Shown here: in pieces, positions 1 to 7,885 of the stretch
Numbering within the stretch: the stretch's first letter is position 1
How the letters are laid out: every line of letters starts with the position of its first letter
From: CmP2 sp052084925
GTDB lineage: Bacteria > Actinomycetota > Actinomycetes > Actinomycetales > Micrococcaceae
Direction: 5' to 3'
Assembly: GCA_052084925.1 (NCBI GenBank)
Contig: JBQDEV010000005.1
Span: 62,001 to 126,000, forward strand
Length of the DNA stretch: 64,000 nt
Translations under genes and position numbers: made by a program
Notes under the pieces: generated by a model
The model's input: only the letters and a program-made list of their open reading frames with translations
Databases searched by the model: none
Told to the model about the DNA's origin: nothing

Positions 1-690
1 GTCATCGCGATTCTGGCGTTTATTGTGCTCACCGTCTATCGCCGCCGTTGGCTGGCCTCGCTCATCGCGGCAGCGACCTTCGGGGCGGCGAACCTGACGA
101 CGCAGGTACTTAAGAATCTCGTCCTCGACCGCCCCATGCTCGACAACGGCGTGCCGTACTACACGGGGAATTCACTGCCCTCCGGGCACACGACCTTCGC
201 CGCTGCGGCTGTCGTTGCGGTGTTCTTAGTGGTGGCCCCGCGCTGGCGTCCGGCGGTGGCGTTCATCGGCGCCCTCTTCGCGACCGCCGTCGGGGTGGGG
301 ACTTTCGTCGAAGCGTGGCATCGCCCCTCTGACATGGTGGCGGCCTATCTGGTGGCCGGCATCTGGGGGCTCGTGGGCGGGTTCGTGACCTTCCGCACCG
401 GGGCGAACTGGAACATGCTGTCCTCGCGGACGCACCGCTATCCCTGGCCCTCCGGGCATCCGATGTGGGACGTTCTGATGTGGCTTACCGGTGCGGCCAT
501 GCTGGCCGGGGCCTGGCTGGCGCTGCTGCCGGTGGGCGGAGCCGAAGCGCTCCCCGCGACGGTGGACTCCGGATTCGGCACCTCGTCGTGGTACCTACTC
601 TCCGGCGTCCTGTTCGCTGCGGGGGGCGGCTTCGTGCTCTTCGCTTTCCTCTCCTCGTTCTTCCGCTGGGAAGCCGGTCGGAAGAACTGA
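1..690 (+). CDS. PAP2-superfamily membrane phosphatase, 5' truncated by window edge
   Basis: The reading frame is open from base 1 and already encodes a hydrophobic segment, so the true start lies before the window. The visible part has the three PAP2 acid-phosphatase motifs: KNLVLDRP (the K...RP motif), PSGH, and WHRPSD carrying the catalytic His and Asp. Several hydrophobic helices lie around and after them. The family dephosphorylates lipid phosphates such as undecaprenyl diphosphate or phosphatidic acid at the membrane. The substrate cannot be told from sequence. After the motifs there is a soluble loop and two more helices, ending WEAGRKN. It converges on the dehydrogenase E2 gene 21 bases downstream. 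Confidence 0.85.
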   Translation, partial: VIAILAFIVLTVYRRRWLASLIAAATFGAANLTTQVLKNLVLDRPMLDNGVPYYTGNSLPSGHTTFAAAAVVAVFLVVAPRWRPAVAFIGALFATAVGVGTFVEAWHRPSDMVAAYLVAGIWGLVGGFVTFRTGANWNMLSSRTHRYPWPSGHPMWDVLMWLTGAAMLAGAWLALLPVGGAEALPATVDSGFGTSSWYLLSGVLFAAGGGFVLFAFLSSFFRWEAGRKN

Positions 691-711
691 GCTGACCCCT
701 GGTGCTGACCT

Positions 712-2148
712 TTAGAGGTCGGCCAGGGCGGAGGCCGGGTTCTCCATGGCACGAGCGACCATGGTCAAGAACGCCGAGGCGGTGCCGCCGTCGGTGACCC
801 GATGGTCGAACGACAAGGTCAGCTCGGTCACCTTGCGCACCAGAATCTCACCCTCGACCACCCAGGGGCGGTCGATGATCCGGCCCACCCCGAGGATCGC
901 GACCTCCGGAGCGTTGATGATGGCGGCCGCACCATCGGTGCCGAACACCCCGTAATTGTTCAGGGTGAAGGTACCGCGGGTCAGCTCGGCGGGGGTGCAC
1001 TTGCCGTCGCGGGCCTTGCCCACCAACTCGGCGATCGCGGTGTTCAGCTCACGCGCCGAGAGCTTCTCGGCGTGCTCGATCGCCGGAACCACGAGACCGC
1101 GGTCGGTCTGGGCGGCCAGGCCGAGGTTGATGCCGTCAAAATGCAGGATCTCCTCGCCGGTGTCACCCTCCCCGACCACCCGAGAATTCATCACCGGGTA
1201 GCGCTGCAGTGCGGCCGTGGTGAAGCGGGCGATCAGGGCCAGCAAACTGGGGGCCGTGCTGGCATCCTGGGCTTTGAGTTCGGCGCGGAGCTCTACGAGC
1301 TTCGTGACGTCGACGTCGAGCCAGGCGGTGGCTTCCGGAATGGTGCGACGCGAGCGCACCATCTGCTCGGCCACCATCTTGCGCACGCCCTTGACCGGGA
1401 TACGCTCGGCGATGGCGAGCCCGGAGCGGGAGTCGATCTCGCCCGAGGGCACCGGAGTCCCGGTGGGCACGGCGGCGGACGCTGCAGCAGCATCGGTGAC
1501 AGACGAGGTCGCCGACAGGGCGGCTTCGACGTCGGCACGCAGGACCAGCCCGTCCGGGCCGGTGCCCTGCAGGGCGGCCAGGTCGAGGCCGTGACGGCGA
1601 GCCAGTCCGCGCACCAGCGGGGAGATGACCCGCGGGGCACGTCCGGTCGGTGCCCCTGTGGAGGCCGACGCGACCGGAGCGAGCGCGGACGCCTTGCGCG
1701 CCCGGGTACGTCCGGTGGCTTTGGCGCCCGTGGTGCCGTAGCCGATGAGCACCGAACCGGAGCTCTCATCATCCGAGTTCTCGTCCGCGTTGTCCGGCTT
1801 GACCCCGGCCTGTTCCTCCTCGCGGTAGCTCAGCGCGCCCGGCTGCTCGGTGGGCGTCCCGGTTGCCGCTTCGGCAGACACCGCATCCGGGTCGCCAACG
1901 GTGATCAACGGGGCGTCGACTTCCATGGTCTCGCCCTCGGCGCCGTGCAGGGTGAGCACGGTGCCGGCGTAGGGGCAGGGCACCTCGACGAGCGCCTTGG
2001 CCGTTTCGACCTCGGCGATCGGCTGGTCCACCGCCACCACATCTCCCTCGGCCACGAGCCAGCGCACCAGCTCGGCCTCGGTCAGTCCCTCACCCAGATC
2101 GGGGAGGTCAAAGGTCTGTGCTGTCTTCTGTGCTGCGCCCACGGTCAC
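712..2148 (-). CDS. 2-oxoacid dehydrogenase E2 (dihydrolipoyl acyltransferase)
   Basis: This is the acyltransferase core of a 2-oxoacid dehydrogenase complex, passing the acyl group from lipoamide to CoA. Residues about 12-87 form one lipoyl domain with the target lysine in ETAKALVE (K51). A Pro/Ala/acidic linker follows, then a peripheral E3-binding domain at about 173-207 (SPLVRGLARRHGLDL), another linker and the catalytic domain. The active-site motif DHRVTDG is at 448-454. Length 478 aa is typical for a single-lipoyl actinobacterial E2. The GTG start has AAGGAG four bases upstream and overlaps the end of the E1 beta gene by 4 bases. It is the last gene of the operon; no E3 gene is present. 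A branched-chain (Bkd) role is favoured by the divergent Lrp gene, but a pyruvate complex cannot be excluded. Confidence 0.92.
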   Translation of the reverse strand: MTVGAAQKTAQTFDLPDLGEGLTEAELVRWLVAEGDVVAVDQPIAEVETAKALVEVPCPYAGTVLTLHGAEGETMEVDAPLITVGDPDAVSAEAATGTPTEQPGALSYREEEQAGVKPDNADENSDDESSGSVLIGYGTTGAKATGRTRARKASALAPVASASTGAPTGRAPRVISPLVRGLARRHGLDLAALQGTGPDGLVLRADVEAALSATSSVTDAAAASAAVPTGTPVPSGEIDSRSGLAIAERIPVKGVRKMVAEQMVRSRRTIPEATAWLDVDVTKLVELRAELKAQDASTAPSLLALIARFTTAALQRYPVMNSRVVGEGDTGEEILHFDGINLGLAAQTDRGLVVPAIEHAEKLSARELNTAIAELVGKARDGKCTPAELTRGTFTLNNYGVFGTDGAAAIINAPEVAILGVGRIIDRPWVVEGEILVRKVTELTLSFDHRVTDGGTASAFLTMVARAMENPASALADL

Positions 2149-3242
2149 CGTGCTCCTTCCGGCGCGCTCAGCGCCGTCTCATCCCACTGCAGATCGTCGA
2201 TGGCGTCCAGAATCCGGTCGATCGTGGGCAGGTGGTACTTTTCCAGCATCGGGGATGGGTAGGGAATGTCGAACCCGGTGACCCGCAGCACCGGTGCCGC
2301 CAGCGAGTGGAAGCAGCGCTGCTGGATGCGCGCCACCAACTCGGAGGCCACCGAGGCGAAGCCCTGCGGCTCGGCCACCACGACGGCGCGCCCCGTCTTC
2401 GCCACCGAGGCGGCCAGCGTGTCCTCGTCCAGCGGGTTGATGGTGCGCAGATCCACGACCTCCACGCTGCGGCCTTCCTGGGCCGCGGCTTCGGCGGCGG
2501 CCAGGCAGGTCACCACTGAGGGACCGTAGGTAACCAGGGTGACGTCGTCGCCGGTGCGAGCCACGGAGGCACGCGCCCAGGCTTCGCCCTGCTCGCGAGC
2601 GGATTCCACCTTCGCCCAGCGGGCTTCGAACTCGGCGCGCAGCTCCTCCAGGGAGACCTCGGACTTCGTCCAGTACAGCTTCTTCGGCTCCATGAACACC
2701 ACCGGGTCATCGAGGCGTATGGCCGCGCGCAGCATCAGGTAGGCGTCCGCGACGGTGGCCGGGGTGTAGACCTTCAGTCCCGGGGTGTGCGCGTAGTAGG
2801 ACTCCGAGGAATCGCAGTGGTGCTCCACCCCTCCGATCCCACCCCCGTAGGGCACGCGGATGGTGATCGGCAGCGGCGCCCGACCCTTGGTGCGGTTGCG
2901 CATCTTGGCGATGTGCGAGGCGATCTGCTCGAAGGCCGGGTACGCGAAGGCATCGAACTGCATCTCGATCACCGGACGCGCCCCGCCCAGGGCCATGCCC
3001 ACGGCGGTGCCGGCAATACCGGATTCGGCCAGCGGGGTGTCGAAGCAGCGCGACTCACCGAACTGCTGGGTGAGGCCCTCGGTGATCCGGAAGACCCCGC
3101 CCAGGGTGCCCACGTCCTCGCCGAAGACCACCACCATGTCGTCGGCGGTCATCTCATCGGCCAGGGCGGCGTTCAAAGCAGCAGCGAAGGTCACCGCGGT
3201 CTGCTTGGTGCTCTTGCTGGCGGTTTTTGTCTCGGTGCTCAT
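2145..3242 (-). CDS. 2-oxoacid dehydrogenase E1 component, beta subunit
   Basis: The beta subunit of the thiamine-diphosphate-dependent E1 decarboxylase, 365 aa. It has the N-terminal pyrimidine-binding domain (VFGEDVGTLGGVFRITEGL, then TPLAESGIAGTAVGMAL) and the C-terminal transketolase-like domain (VEVVDLRTINPLDEDTL). It works as an alpha2-beta2 tetramer with the upstream alpha gene. ATG is preceded by AGGAG with a 6-base gap. The start overlaps the E1 alpha stop as ATGA and its stop overlaps the E2 start, so the three genes are translationally coupled. Confidence 0.93.
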   Translation of the reverse strand: MSTETKTASKSTKQTAVTFAAALNAALADEMTADDMVVVFGEDVGTLGGVFRITEGLTQQFGESRCFDTPLAESGIAGTAVGMALGGARPVIEMQFDAFAYPAFEQIASHIAKMRNRTKGRAPLPITIRVPYGGGIGGVEHHCDSSESYYAHTPGLKVYTPATVADAYLMLRAAIRLDDPVVFMEPKKLYWTKSEVSLEELRAEFEARWAKVESAREQGEAWARASVARTGDDVTLVTYGPSVVTCLAAAEAAAQEGRSVEVVDLRTINPLDEDTLAASVAKTGRAVVVAEPQGFASVASELVARIQQRCFHSLAAPVLRVTGFDIPYPSPMLEKYHLPTIDRILDAIDDLQWDETALSAPEGAR

Positions 3243-4435
3243 CGGGGTTCTCCTGTCGCTTCGCGCTCGAGTTCTTCCGCCAGCTGCGCGCGCTGGGCGG
3301 CCAGCTGCGGGGTCTGCACGGTATAGACGTGTTCGAAGAGCTCCAGCGGGTGCAACTCCGGCTGCACGCTCATCGCCTCGCGCAAGCCCCGGGCCACCTC
3401 CTCGGCGGCCTCGGTGATCTCGGCCTCGACGTCGTCACTCAACACGTTCGTGGAACTCAGGTAGGTGCGCATCCGCTTCAGCGGGTCCTTATGCTGCCAT
3501 TCCGCGACTTCCTCGTCGTGGCGGTAGCGGGTGGCATCGTCAGCGTTGGTGTGCGCCTGCATCCGGTAAGTGTCCGCCTCCACCAGGAAGGGTCCCCCGC
3601 CCTCGCGGCACAGGGATACCGCCCGGCCCAGCACGGCCAGCAGGGCGGCCAGGTCGTTGCCGTCCACACGCTCCCCGGCCACGCCGTACCCGACTGCTTT
3701 ATGGGCGATCGACGGCGCGGCGGTCTGCTTGGCGATCGGCACCGAGATCGCGTACTTGTTGTTCTGCACGAAGAAGATCACCGGCAGCTTGAACACCGCG
3801 GCGAAGTTCAGCGCCTCGTGGAAGTCGCCCTCGGAGGTGCCGCCATCGCCCACCATGCCCAGCACCACCGTGTCCTCACCCTTGAGGCGGGCGGCCTGGG
3901 CCAGCCCGACGGCGTGCAGCAGCTGAGTGGTGAGCGGGGTGGACTGGGCGGCGGTGCGGTGCTCGATCGGGTCGTAGCCGCAGTGCCAGTCCCCCCGGAA
4001 CGAGGTCATCACGTCCAGGGGTGCTACCCCGCGGGCGAGCACGGCCACCGTGTCACGGTAGGTGGGGAACAGCCAGTCACGGGCGTCCAAGCAGAGTGCG
4101 GCGGCAACTTCAGAAGCTTCCTGACCGTGCGAGGACGGGTAAACCGCCATCCGGCCCTGGCGCACCAGGGCGTGGTTCTGATCGTTCACCCGGCGACCGA
4201 TCACCAACTGACGGTAAGCGGCCAGCAGGGTCTGATCATCGGGCATGGGGTACTCGTGGCCGGGGGTGCTGCCCTGCTCCTCGACGGGCAGCAGCGCGCC
4301 GTCGGGTGAGATCAGCTGGATGCGCCCGTGGGTGGGCAGCAAGTAGTCTTCAATCGTGATGCCGAAGGCCCGAGCCGACTGTACGGCCCACTGCACCTCG
4401 GTGGCGCTCCGGTCGGCGTCCTGCTCTGCAGCCAC
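3239..4435 (-). CDS. 2-oxoacid dehydrogenase E1 component, alpha subunit
   Basis: The alpha subunit of E1, carrying the ThDP/Mg site: GDGGTSEGDFHEALN followed by NN fits the GDG-X(about 26)-N pattern. The phosphorylation-loop region YRHDEEVAEW is present. The frame is open up to 4705, but that would overlap the Lrp gene on the other strand. I chose GTG at 4435 (398 aa), which follows GGAAGG and gives a family-typical length; GTG at 4444 is the alternative. It is the first gene of the E1 alpha-E1 beta-E2 operon. A perfect Crp/GlxR palindrome sits 132 bases upstream of this start. The neighbouring Lrp gene suggests control by branched-chain amino acids or their keto acids, which would make this BkdA. 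Confidence 0.88.
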   Translation of the reverse strand: MAAEQDADRSATEVQWAVQSARAFGITIEDYLLPTHGRIQLISPDGALLPVEEQGSTPGHEYPMPDDQTLLAAYRQLVIGRRVNDQNHALVRQGRMAVYPSSHGQEASEVAAALCLDARDWLFPTYRDTVAVLARGVAPLDVMTSFRGDWHCGYDPIEHRTAAQSTPLTTQLLHAVGLAQAARLKGEDTVVLGMVGDGGTSEGDFHEALNFAAVFKLPVIFFVQNNKYAISVPIAKQTAAPSIAHKAVGYGVAGERVDGNDLAALLAVLGRAVSLCREGGGPFLVEADTYRMQAHTNADDATRYRHDEEVAEWQHKDPLKRMRTYLSSTNVLSDDVEAEITEAAEEVARGLREAMSVQPELHPLELFEHVYTVQTPQLAAQRAQLAEELEREATGEPR

Positions 4436-4566
4436 GCGGATCACATCCTTCCAATCAACACATCTCGTCCTCTCATTGTCCCGTTCATGCACGAACGTCC
4501 GCAGTTTTTCGGGATTCTCCAGACAGATCGACCACATCTCGTGCATTCTCGAAAACATTTTGATAG

Positions 4567-4582
4567 TGTGAGCGCAGTCACA
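4567..4582. promoter_or_regulatory. Perfect Crp/GlxR operator, TGTGA-N6-TCACA
   Basis: The 16 bases read TGTGAGCGCAGTCACA, an exact match to the Crp/GlxR consensus palindrome. It lies in the divergent promoter region between the dehydrogenase operon and the Lrp gene. A Crp/GlxR-family regulator is encoded at 62886-63563 in this window. A loose minus-strand -10 candidate (GAGAAT, 4550 to 4545) would place the site near -37, where Crp-type proteins often activate. That promoter assignment is tentative. Confidence 0.75.
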
Positions 4583-4619
4583 TAAACAGTTCTGGCATTC
4601 GAGTGGACCCGAGGTACTG

Positions 4620-5093
4620 ATGGTGAGCCTGCACCCCTCCGTCGCGGAGGATCTCGACGACGTCGACCTGCGCATCATCTCGGCGCTGACCCGGGATGGC
4701 CGCATGGCGGTGGCCGCGCTCGCCGAGCATGTGCACGTCTCGCGCGCACACTGCTACGCCCGGCTGCGGCGCCTGCAGGATTCCGGGGTGATCACCGGAT
4801 ACGCCGCGGTGATCGACCCGGTGAAGATCGGCCTCGGCGCCTCCGCGCACGTGATGCTCAAGTTGCGCCAGCACAATTGGCGGGCACTCAAAGCAGCGCT
4901 GCTGAAGATTCCCGAGGTCTGGCACGTCTCGCTGGTGGGCGGCAATATGGATGTGCTGCTGCTGGTGCGTGCCGGTTCCATCTCGGATCTGCGCACCGTC
5001 GTCTTCGATCAGATACAGACATTGCCCGGCGTCGTCGACACCCAGACCTACATGATCTTCGAGGACATCGAGTCCCGCACCGCCCTGGAATAG
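4620..5093 (+). CDS. Lrp/AsnC-family transcriptional regulator (BkdR-like)
   Basis: A 157-aa Lrp/AsnC regulator. It has an N-terminal winged helix (residues about 11-60, VDLRIISALTRDGRMAVAAL and VSRAHCYARLRRL) and a C-terminal RAM ligand-binding domain (about 70-150) with the usual VWHVSLVGGNMDVLLLV core. The ATG follows GAGG with a 5-base gap. It is divergent from the 2-oxoacid dehydrogenase operon. In many bacteria such a regulator (BkdR) senses branched-chain amino acids and controls the bkd operon. That role is inferred from position. The GlxR site lies 38 bases before the start. Confidence 0.9.
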   Translation: MVSLHPSVAEDLDDVDLRIISALTRDGRMAVAALAEHVHVSRAHCYARLRRLQDSGVITGYAAVIDPVKIGLGASAHVMLKLRQHNWRALKAALLKIPEVWHVSLVGGNMDVLLLVRAGSISDLRTVVFDQIQTLPGVVDTQTYMIFEDIESRTALE

Positions 5094-5114
5094 TTCCGCG
5101 GGCTCAGCGCCGGC

Positions 5115-6377
5115 TCATTTCGCGACCGGACCGGGGCCGCCCGGCAGCGTGCGCGCGAAGATCAGCGCACCGATCCCGGCCAGACCCGCGAGCGCCCACA
5201 CTCCGGCCGCCAGGGTAAACACGGCGGTCACCCCAGCCACCAGCATCGGCCCCAGCAGGAATCCGGCGTCGGAGAGCAGTCGCCACAACCCGAGGAACTT
5301 CGCCCGACCCTGCGCCGGGGAGTAGTCCGCGCCCAAGGTCATCACGATGCCGGCCCCGAAGCCGTTGCCCAGCCCGATCAGCACGGCGGCGACGATCAAC
5401 CATCCCGCGGTCCCGGCGAAGGGCACCACCGCCATGCCCGCGGCGAGCACCGCCAGGCAGGGCACGGCCACCATGCGCCGTCCGCGGCGGTCCATCAGGG
5501 TGCCGGCCGGGTAGAACATCAAGGTGTCCACCGCTCCGGCGATCCCGTAGATCAACGAGGCCTGGGCGGGCGAGAGCCCAATATGCTCGGCCCACAGCGG
5601 GATCACCGCGGAGCGGGAGGCACGGGTGGCGGCCAGGCACAGCACCCCAATGCCCGAGGAGAGCAGCACCTTCCAGTAACGCCGTGCCAGGGAGCGCATG
5701 CTCGGATGGGTCACCGCCTGCAGCGCCTCTGCGGCGCCGACGACACCGGGTGACTCTGCTGATGACGCCCGGCGGGGTTCCAGCTCCTCGATCCAAAAAC
5801 TGATCACCATGGCCGCGCCCATCGCCACGGCGCCCACGGCAAAGGCTCCCTGGAGTCCCATCAGCGCCTGGACACCGGACCCGATGAAGGGACCGGCGAA
5901 CATGCCGATACGCATCATCCCGCCCAGCAGCGACATCGCCCGGGCCCGGTGGCTGTGCGGCACCGCCACCGCCAGGTACGACTGCCGGGCCAGGTTGAAT
6001 CCCGCCCCGGCCATGCCGATCATCAGGATGCCGATCAGGAATCCAACGAAGGCTGAGGCTGACGTCATTCCAAACCAGCCGGCCACCATGCACCAGGAGG
6101 TCAGCACTCCGAGGGTGCCCCAGCACGCCGAGACGATGATGGTGGTCCGCTCCCCCGCCCGCGAGGCCAGCTGCGCGGCCGGGGCGTTGGCGATCAGGGA
6201 GCCGACCCCGATGAGCGTGACGGAGGCCGCCGCCATCGCCAGCGACGCGCCGAAGAACGAGGCGGCCGCCGCGATAGCGGGGGTGACCGCGCCCACGCCG
6301 AGGGAGTAAACCAGCGACGGCGCGTAGATCTGGAAGGCGCGAGCCAGCGGGGCGTCGTCTCTCATGGTCGGTGTCAT
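5115..6377 (-). CDS. MFS transporter, drug-efflux type
   Basis: A 420-aa major facilitator with about 12 predicted membrane helices. The loop between helices 2 and 3 has the MFS pattern (NAPAAQLASRAGERT), and the symmetric copy reads FYPAGTLMDRRGRRMVAVP near the middle. These are typical of drug:H+ antiporter-like carriers. The substrate is unknown. GAGGAGG sits immediately before ATG 6377; ATG 6365 is the alternative. It converges on the Lrp gene (22 bases apart) and is divergent from the purine permease. No regulator of the efflux type adjoins it. Confidence 0.82.
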   Translation of the reverse strand: MTPTMRDDAPLARAFQIYAPSLVYSLGVGAVTPAIAAAASFFGASLAMAAASVTLIGVGSLIANAPAAQLASRAGERTTIIVSACWGTLGVLTSWCMVAGWFGMTSASAFVGFLIGILMIGMAGAGFNLARQSYLAVAVPHSHRARAMSLLGGMMRIGMFAGPFIGSGVQALMGLQGAFAVGAVAMGAAMVISFWIEELEPRRASSAESPGVVGAAEALQAVTHPSMRSLARRYWKVLLSSGIGVLCLAATRASRSAVIPLWAEHIGLSPAQASLIYGIAGAVDTLMFYPAGTLMDRRGRRMVAVPCLAVLAAGMAVVPFAGTAGWLIVAAVLIGLGNGFGAGIVMTLGADYSPAQGRAKFLGLWRLLSDAGFLLGPMLVAGVTAVFTLAAGVWALAGLAGIGALIFARTLPGGPGPVAK

Positions 6378-6400
6378 TCCTCCTCAGGGGCGAATGCCAT

Positions 6401-6406
6401 TACGAT
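6401..6406 (+). promoter_or_regulatory. -10 hexamer TACGAT, likely leaderless start of the NCS2 gene
   Basis: TACGAT fits the actinobacterial -10 pattern TANNNT and ends six bases before the ATG at 6413, where no Shine-Dalgarno is visible. Transcription would start on or next to the A of the ATG. No convincing -35 is seen. Confidence 0.5.
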
Positions 6407-6412
6407 ATCTCC

Positions 6413-7876
6413 ATGGCGATCACCACCGTGAACACTGATCCAAACGCGCGCCCCCGCAACGGCGTCGACCGATACTTCAAGATCTCCGAGCGCAGCTCGA
6501 CCTTCGGCAGGGAGGTACGCGGCGGCATCGCCACCTTCCTGGCGATGAGCTACATCATCGTGCTCAACCCGCTGGTGCTCTCGGGTCCCGATGCCGCAGG
6601 CAACACGCTGGGTATCCCCCAGGTGGCCTCCATCACCGCGCTGCTGGCCGGGATCACCACGATCGCCATGGGCCTGTGGGCCCGCCATCCCTTCGCCCTG
6701 GCCGCCGGACTGGGCATCAACGCGTTCCTCGCCGTCACCATCGCCACCACCCCGAACCTCACCTGGCCCGAGGTGATGGGCCTGGTCGTGCTGGCCGGGC
6801 TGGTGATGGTCGTGCTGGTGGCCACCGGATTCCGGCAGGCGGTATTCAATGCAGTACCAGAGGCGCTGAAAACTGGCATCGTCGTCGGCATCGGCCTGTT
6901 CATCGCGCTCATCGGACTCGTCAACGCGGGCTTCGTACGCCGCCTGCCCGATGCCGCCGGCACCACCGTGCCCGTGGGCCTGGGTACCGGGGGCGAGCTC
7001 AACGGCTGGCCGGTGCTGGTGTTCGTGGTCGGCCTGTTGGTCACCGCCGTCCTGGTGATCCGCAAGGTGCGCGGTGCCATCCTGATCGGCATCGTGGTCG
7101 CCACCGTGCTCGCCAACATCGTGGAAGTCGTGTTCCATGTGGGCGCCTCCGGACCGGAGAACCCGCTGGGCTGGTCGCTGGTGGCACCGAGCCTGGAAGG
7201 CTGGTCGGCACCGGATCTGTCCTTGATCGGCCAAGTCTCGCTCTTCGGCGCTTTCTCCTCGCTCGGCCCCGTGATCGCTTCCCTGCTGGTGTTCGCCATT
7301 CTGCTCTCGGTGTTCTTCGACGCGATGGGCACCTCGGTGGGCATCGCCCGCGAGGCCGGAAACGTGGACGAGAAGGGCGAGATCCCGCATCTGAACAGGA
7401 TCCTGATGGTCGACGCACTGGCGGTCTCCGCCGGCGGCGCCGGCTCCGGTTCGGCCAACCAGATCTTCGTCGAGTCGGGCACCGGTGTCGGCGAGGGCGC
7501 CCGCACCGGCTTCGCCTCGCTGATCACCGGCGCCCTGTTCCTGGTCGCCATGTTCCTCACGCCGCTGATCCACCTGGTGCCGTTCGAGGCGGTGGCCCCC
7601 GCCCTCGTCGTCGTCGGGTTCATGATGGTCACCCAGGTCGTGCACATCGACTGGACCGACTGGGGTGCCGCGCTGCCGGCGTTCCTGACCTTCATCTTGA
7701 TGCCGTTCACCTACTCGATCGCCAACGGCATCGGCGCCGGAATGATCGCCTACGCCGTCATCCGCACCGGTCAAGGCCGAGCCAAGGAGGTCCACCCGCT
7801 GCTCTGGGTGGTCGCGATCGCCTTCGTGCTGTTCTTCGGCCTCGGCGTGTTCCGCGGGATCTTCGGGCTGGAGTAG
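6413..7876 (+). CDS. NCS2-family purine permease (AzgA/PbuG-like)
   Basis: A 487-aa integral membrane carrier of the AzgA-like branch of NCS2, which imports hypoxanthine, guanine or adenine with protons. Visible family features are the N-terminal EVRGGIATFLAMSYIIVLNP, the helix-3 ALAAGLGINAFLA, VFFDAMGTSVGIAREAG in the core, and GSGSANQIFVESGTGVGEGA, which forms the substrate site with its conserved Glu and Gly residues. About 13-14 helices are expected. An in-frame ATG at 6371 exists, but it would overlap the MFS gene start. ATG 6413 gives the usual N-terminus and fits a leaderless mRNA. It converges with the demethylase-like gene. Confidence 0.9.
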   Translation: MAITTVNTDPNARPRNGVDRYFKISERSSTFGREVRGGIATFLAMSYIIVLNPLVLSGPDAAGNTLGIPQVASITALLAGITTIAMGLWARHPFALAAGLGINAFLAVTIATTPNLTWPEVMGLVVLAGLVMVVLVATGFRQAVFNAVPEALKTGIVVGIGLFIALIGLVNAGFVRRLPDAAGTTVPVGLGTGGELNGWPVLVFVVGLLVTAVLVIRKVRGAILIGIVVATVLANIVEVVFHVGASGPENPLGWSLVAPSLEGWSAPDLSLIGQVSLFGAFSSLGPVIASLLVFAILLSVFFDAMGTSVGIAREAGNVDEKGEIPHLNRILMVDALAVSAGGAGSGSANQIFVESGTGVGEGARTGFASLITGALFLVAMFLTPLIHLVPFEAVAPALVVVGFMMVTQVVHIDWTDWGAALPAFLTFILMPFTYSIANGIGAGMIAYAVIRTGQGRAKEVHPLLWVVAIAFVLFFGLGVFRGIFGLE

Positions 7877-7885
7877 CCCGGAGCC

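Noticed and set aside
802..2262. 486-residue open frame antisense to the E2 gene
   Set aside because: Shadow of a well-supported gene, with no domain and no ribosome site.
4436..4705. Longer N-terminus of E1 alpha
   Set aside because: It would overlap the Lrp gene and contains the GlxR palindrome. No related protein has such an extension to my knowledge.
6374..7795. Long frame antisense to the NCS2 permease
   Set aside because: Composition (Asp/His/Gly/Gln) is typical of a reversed hydrophobic gene. The permease is clear.
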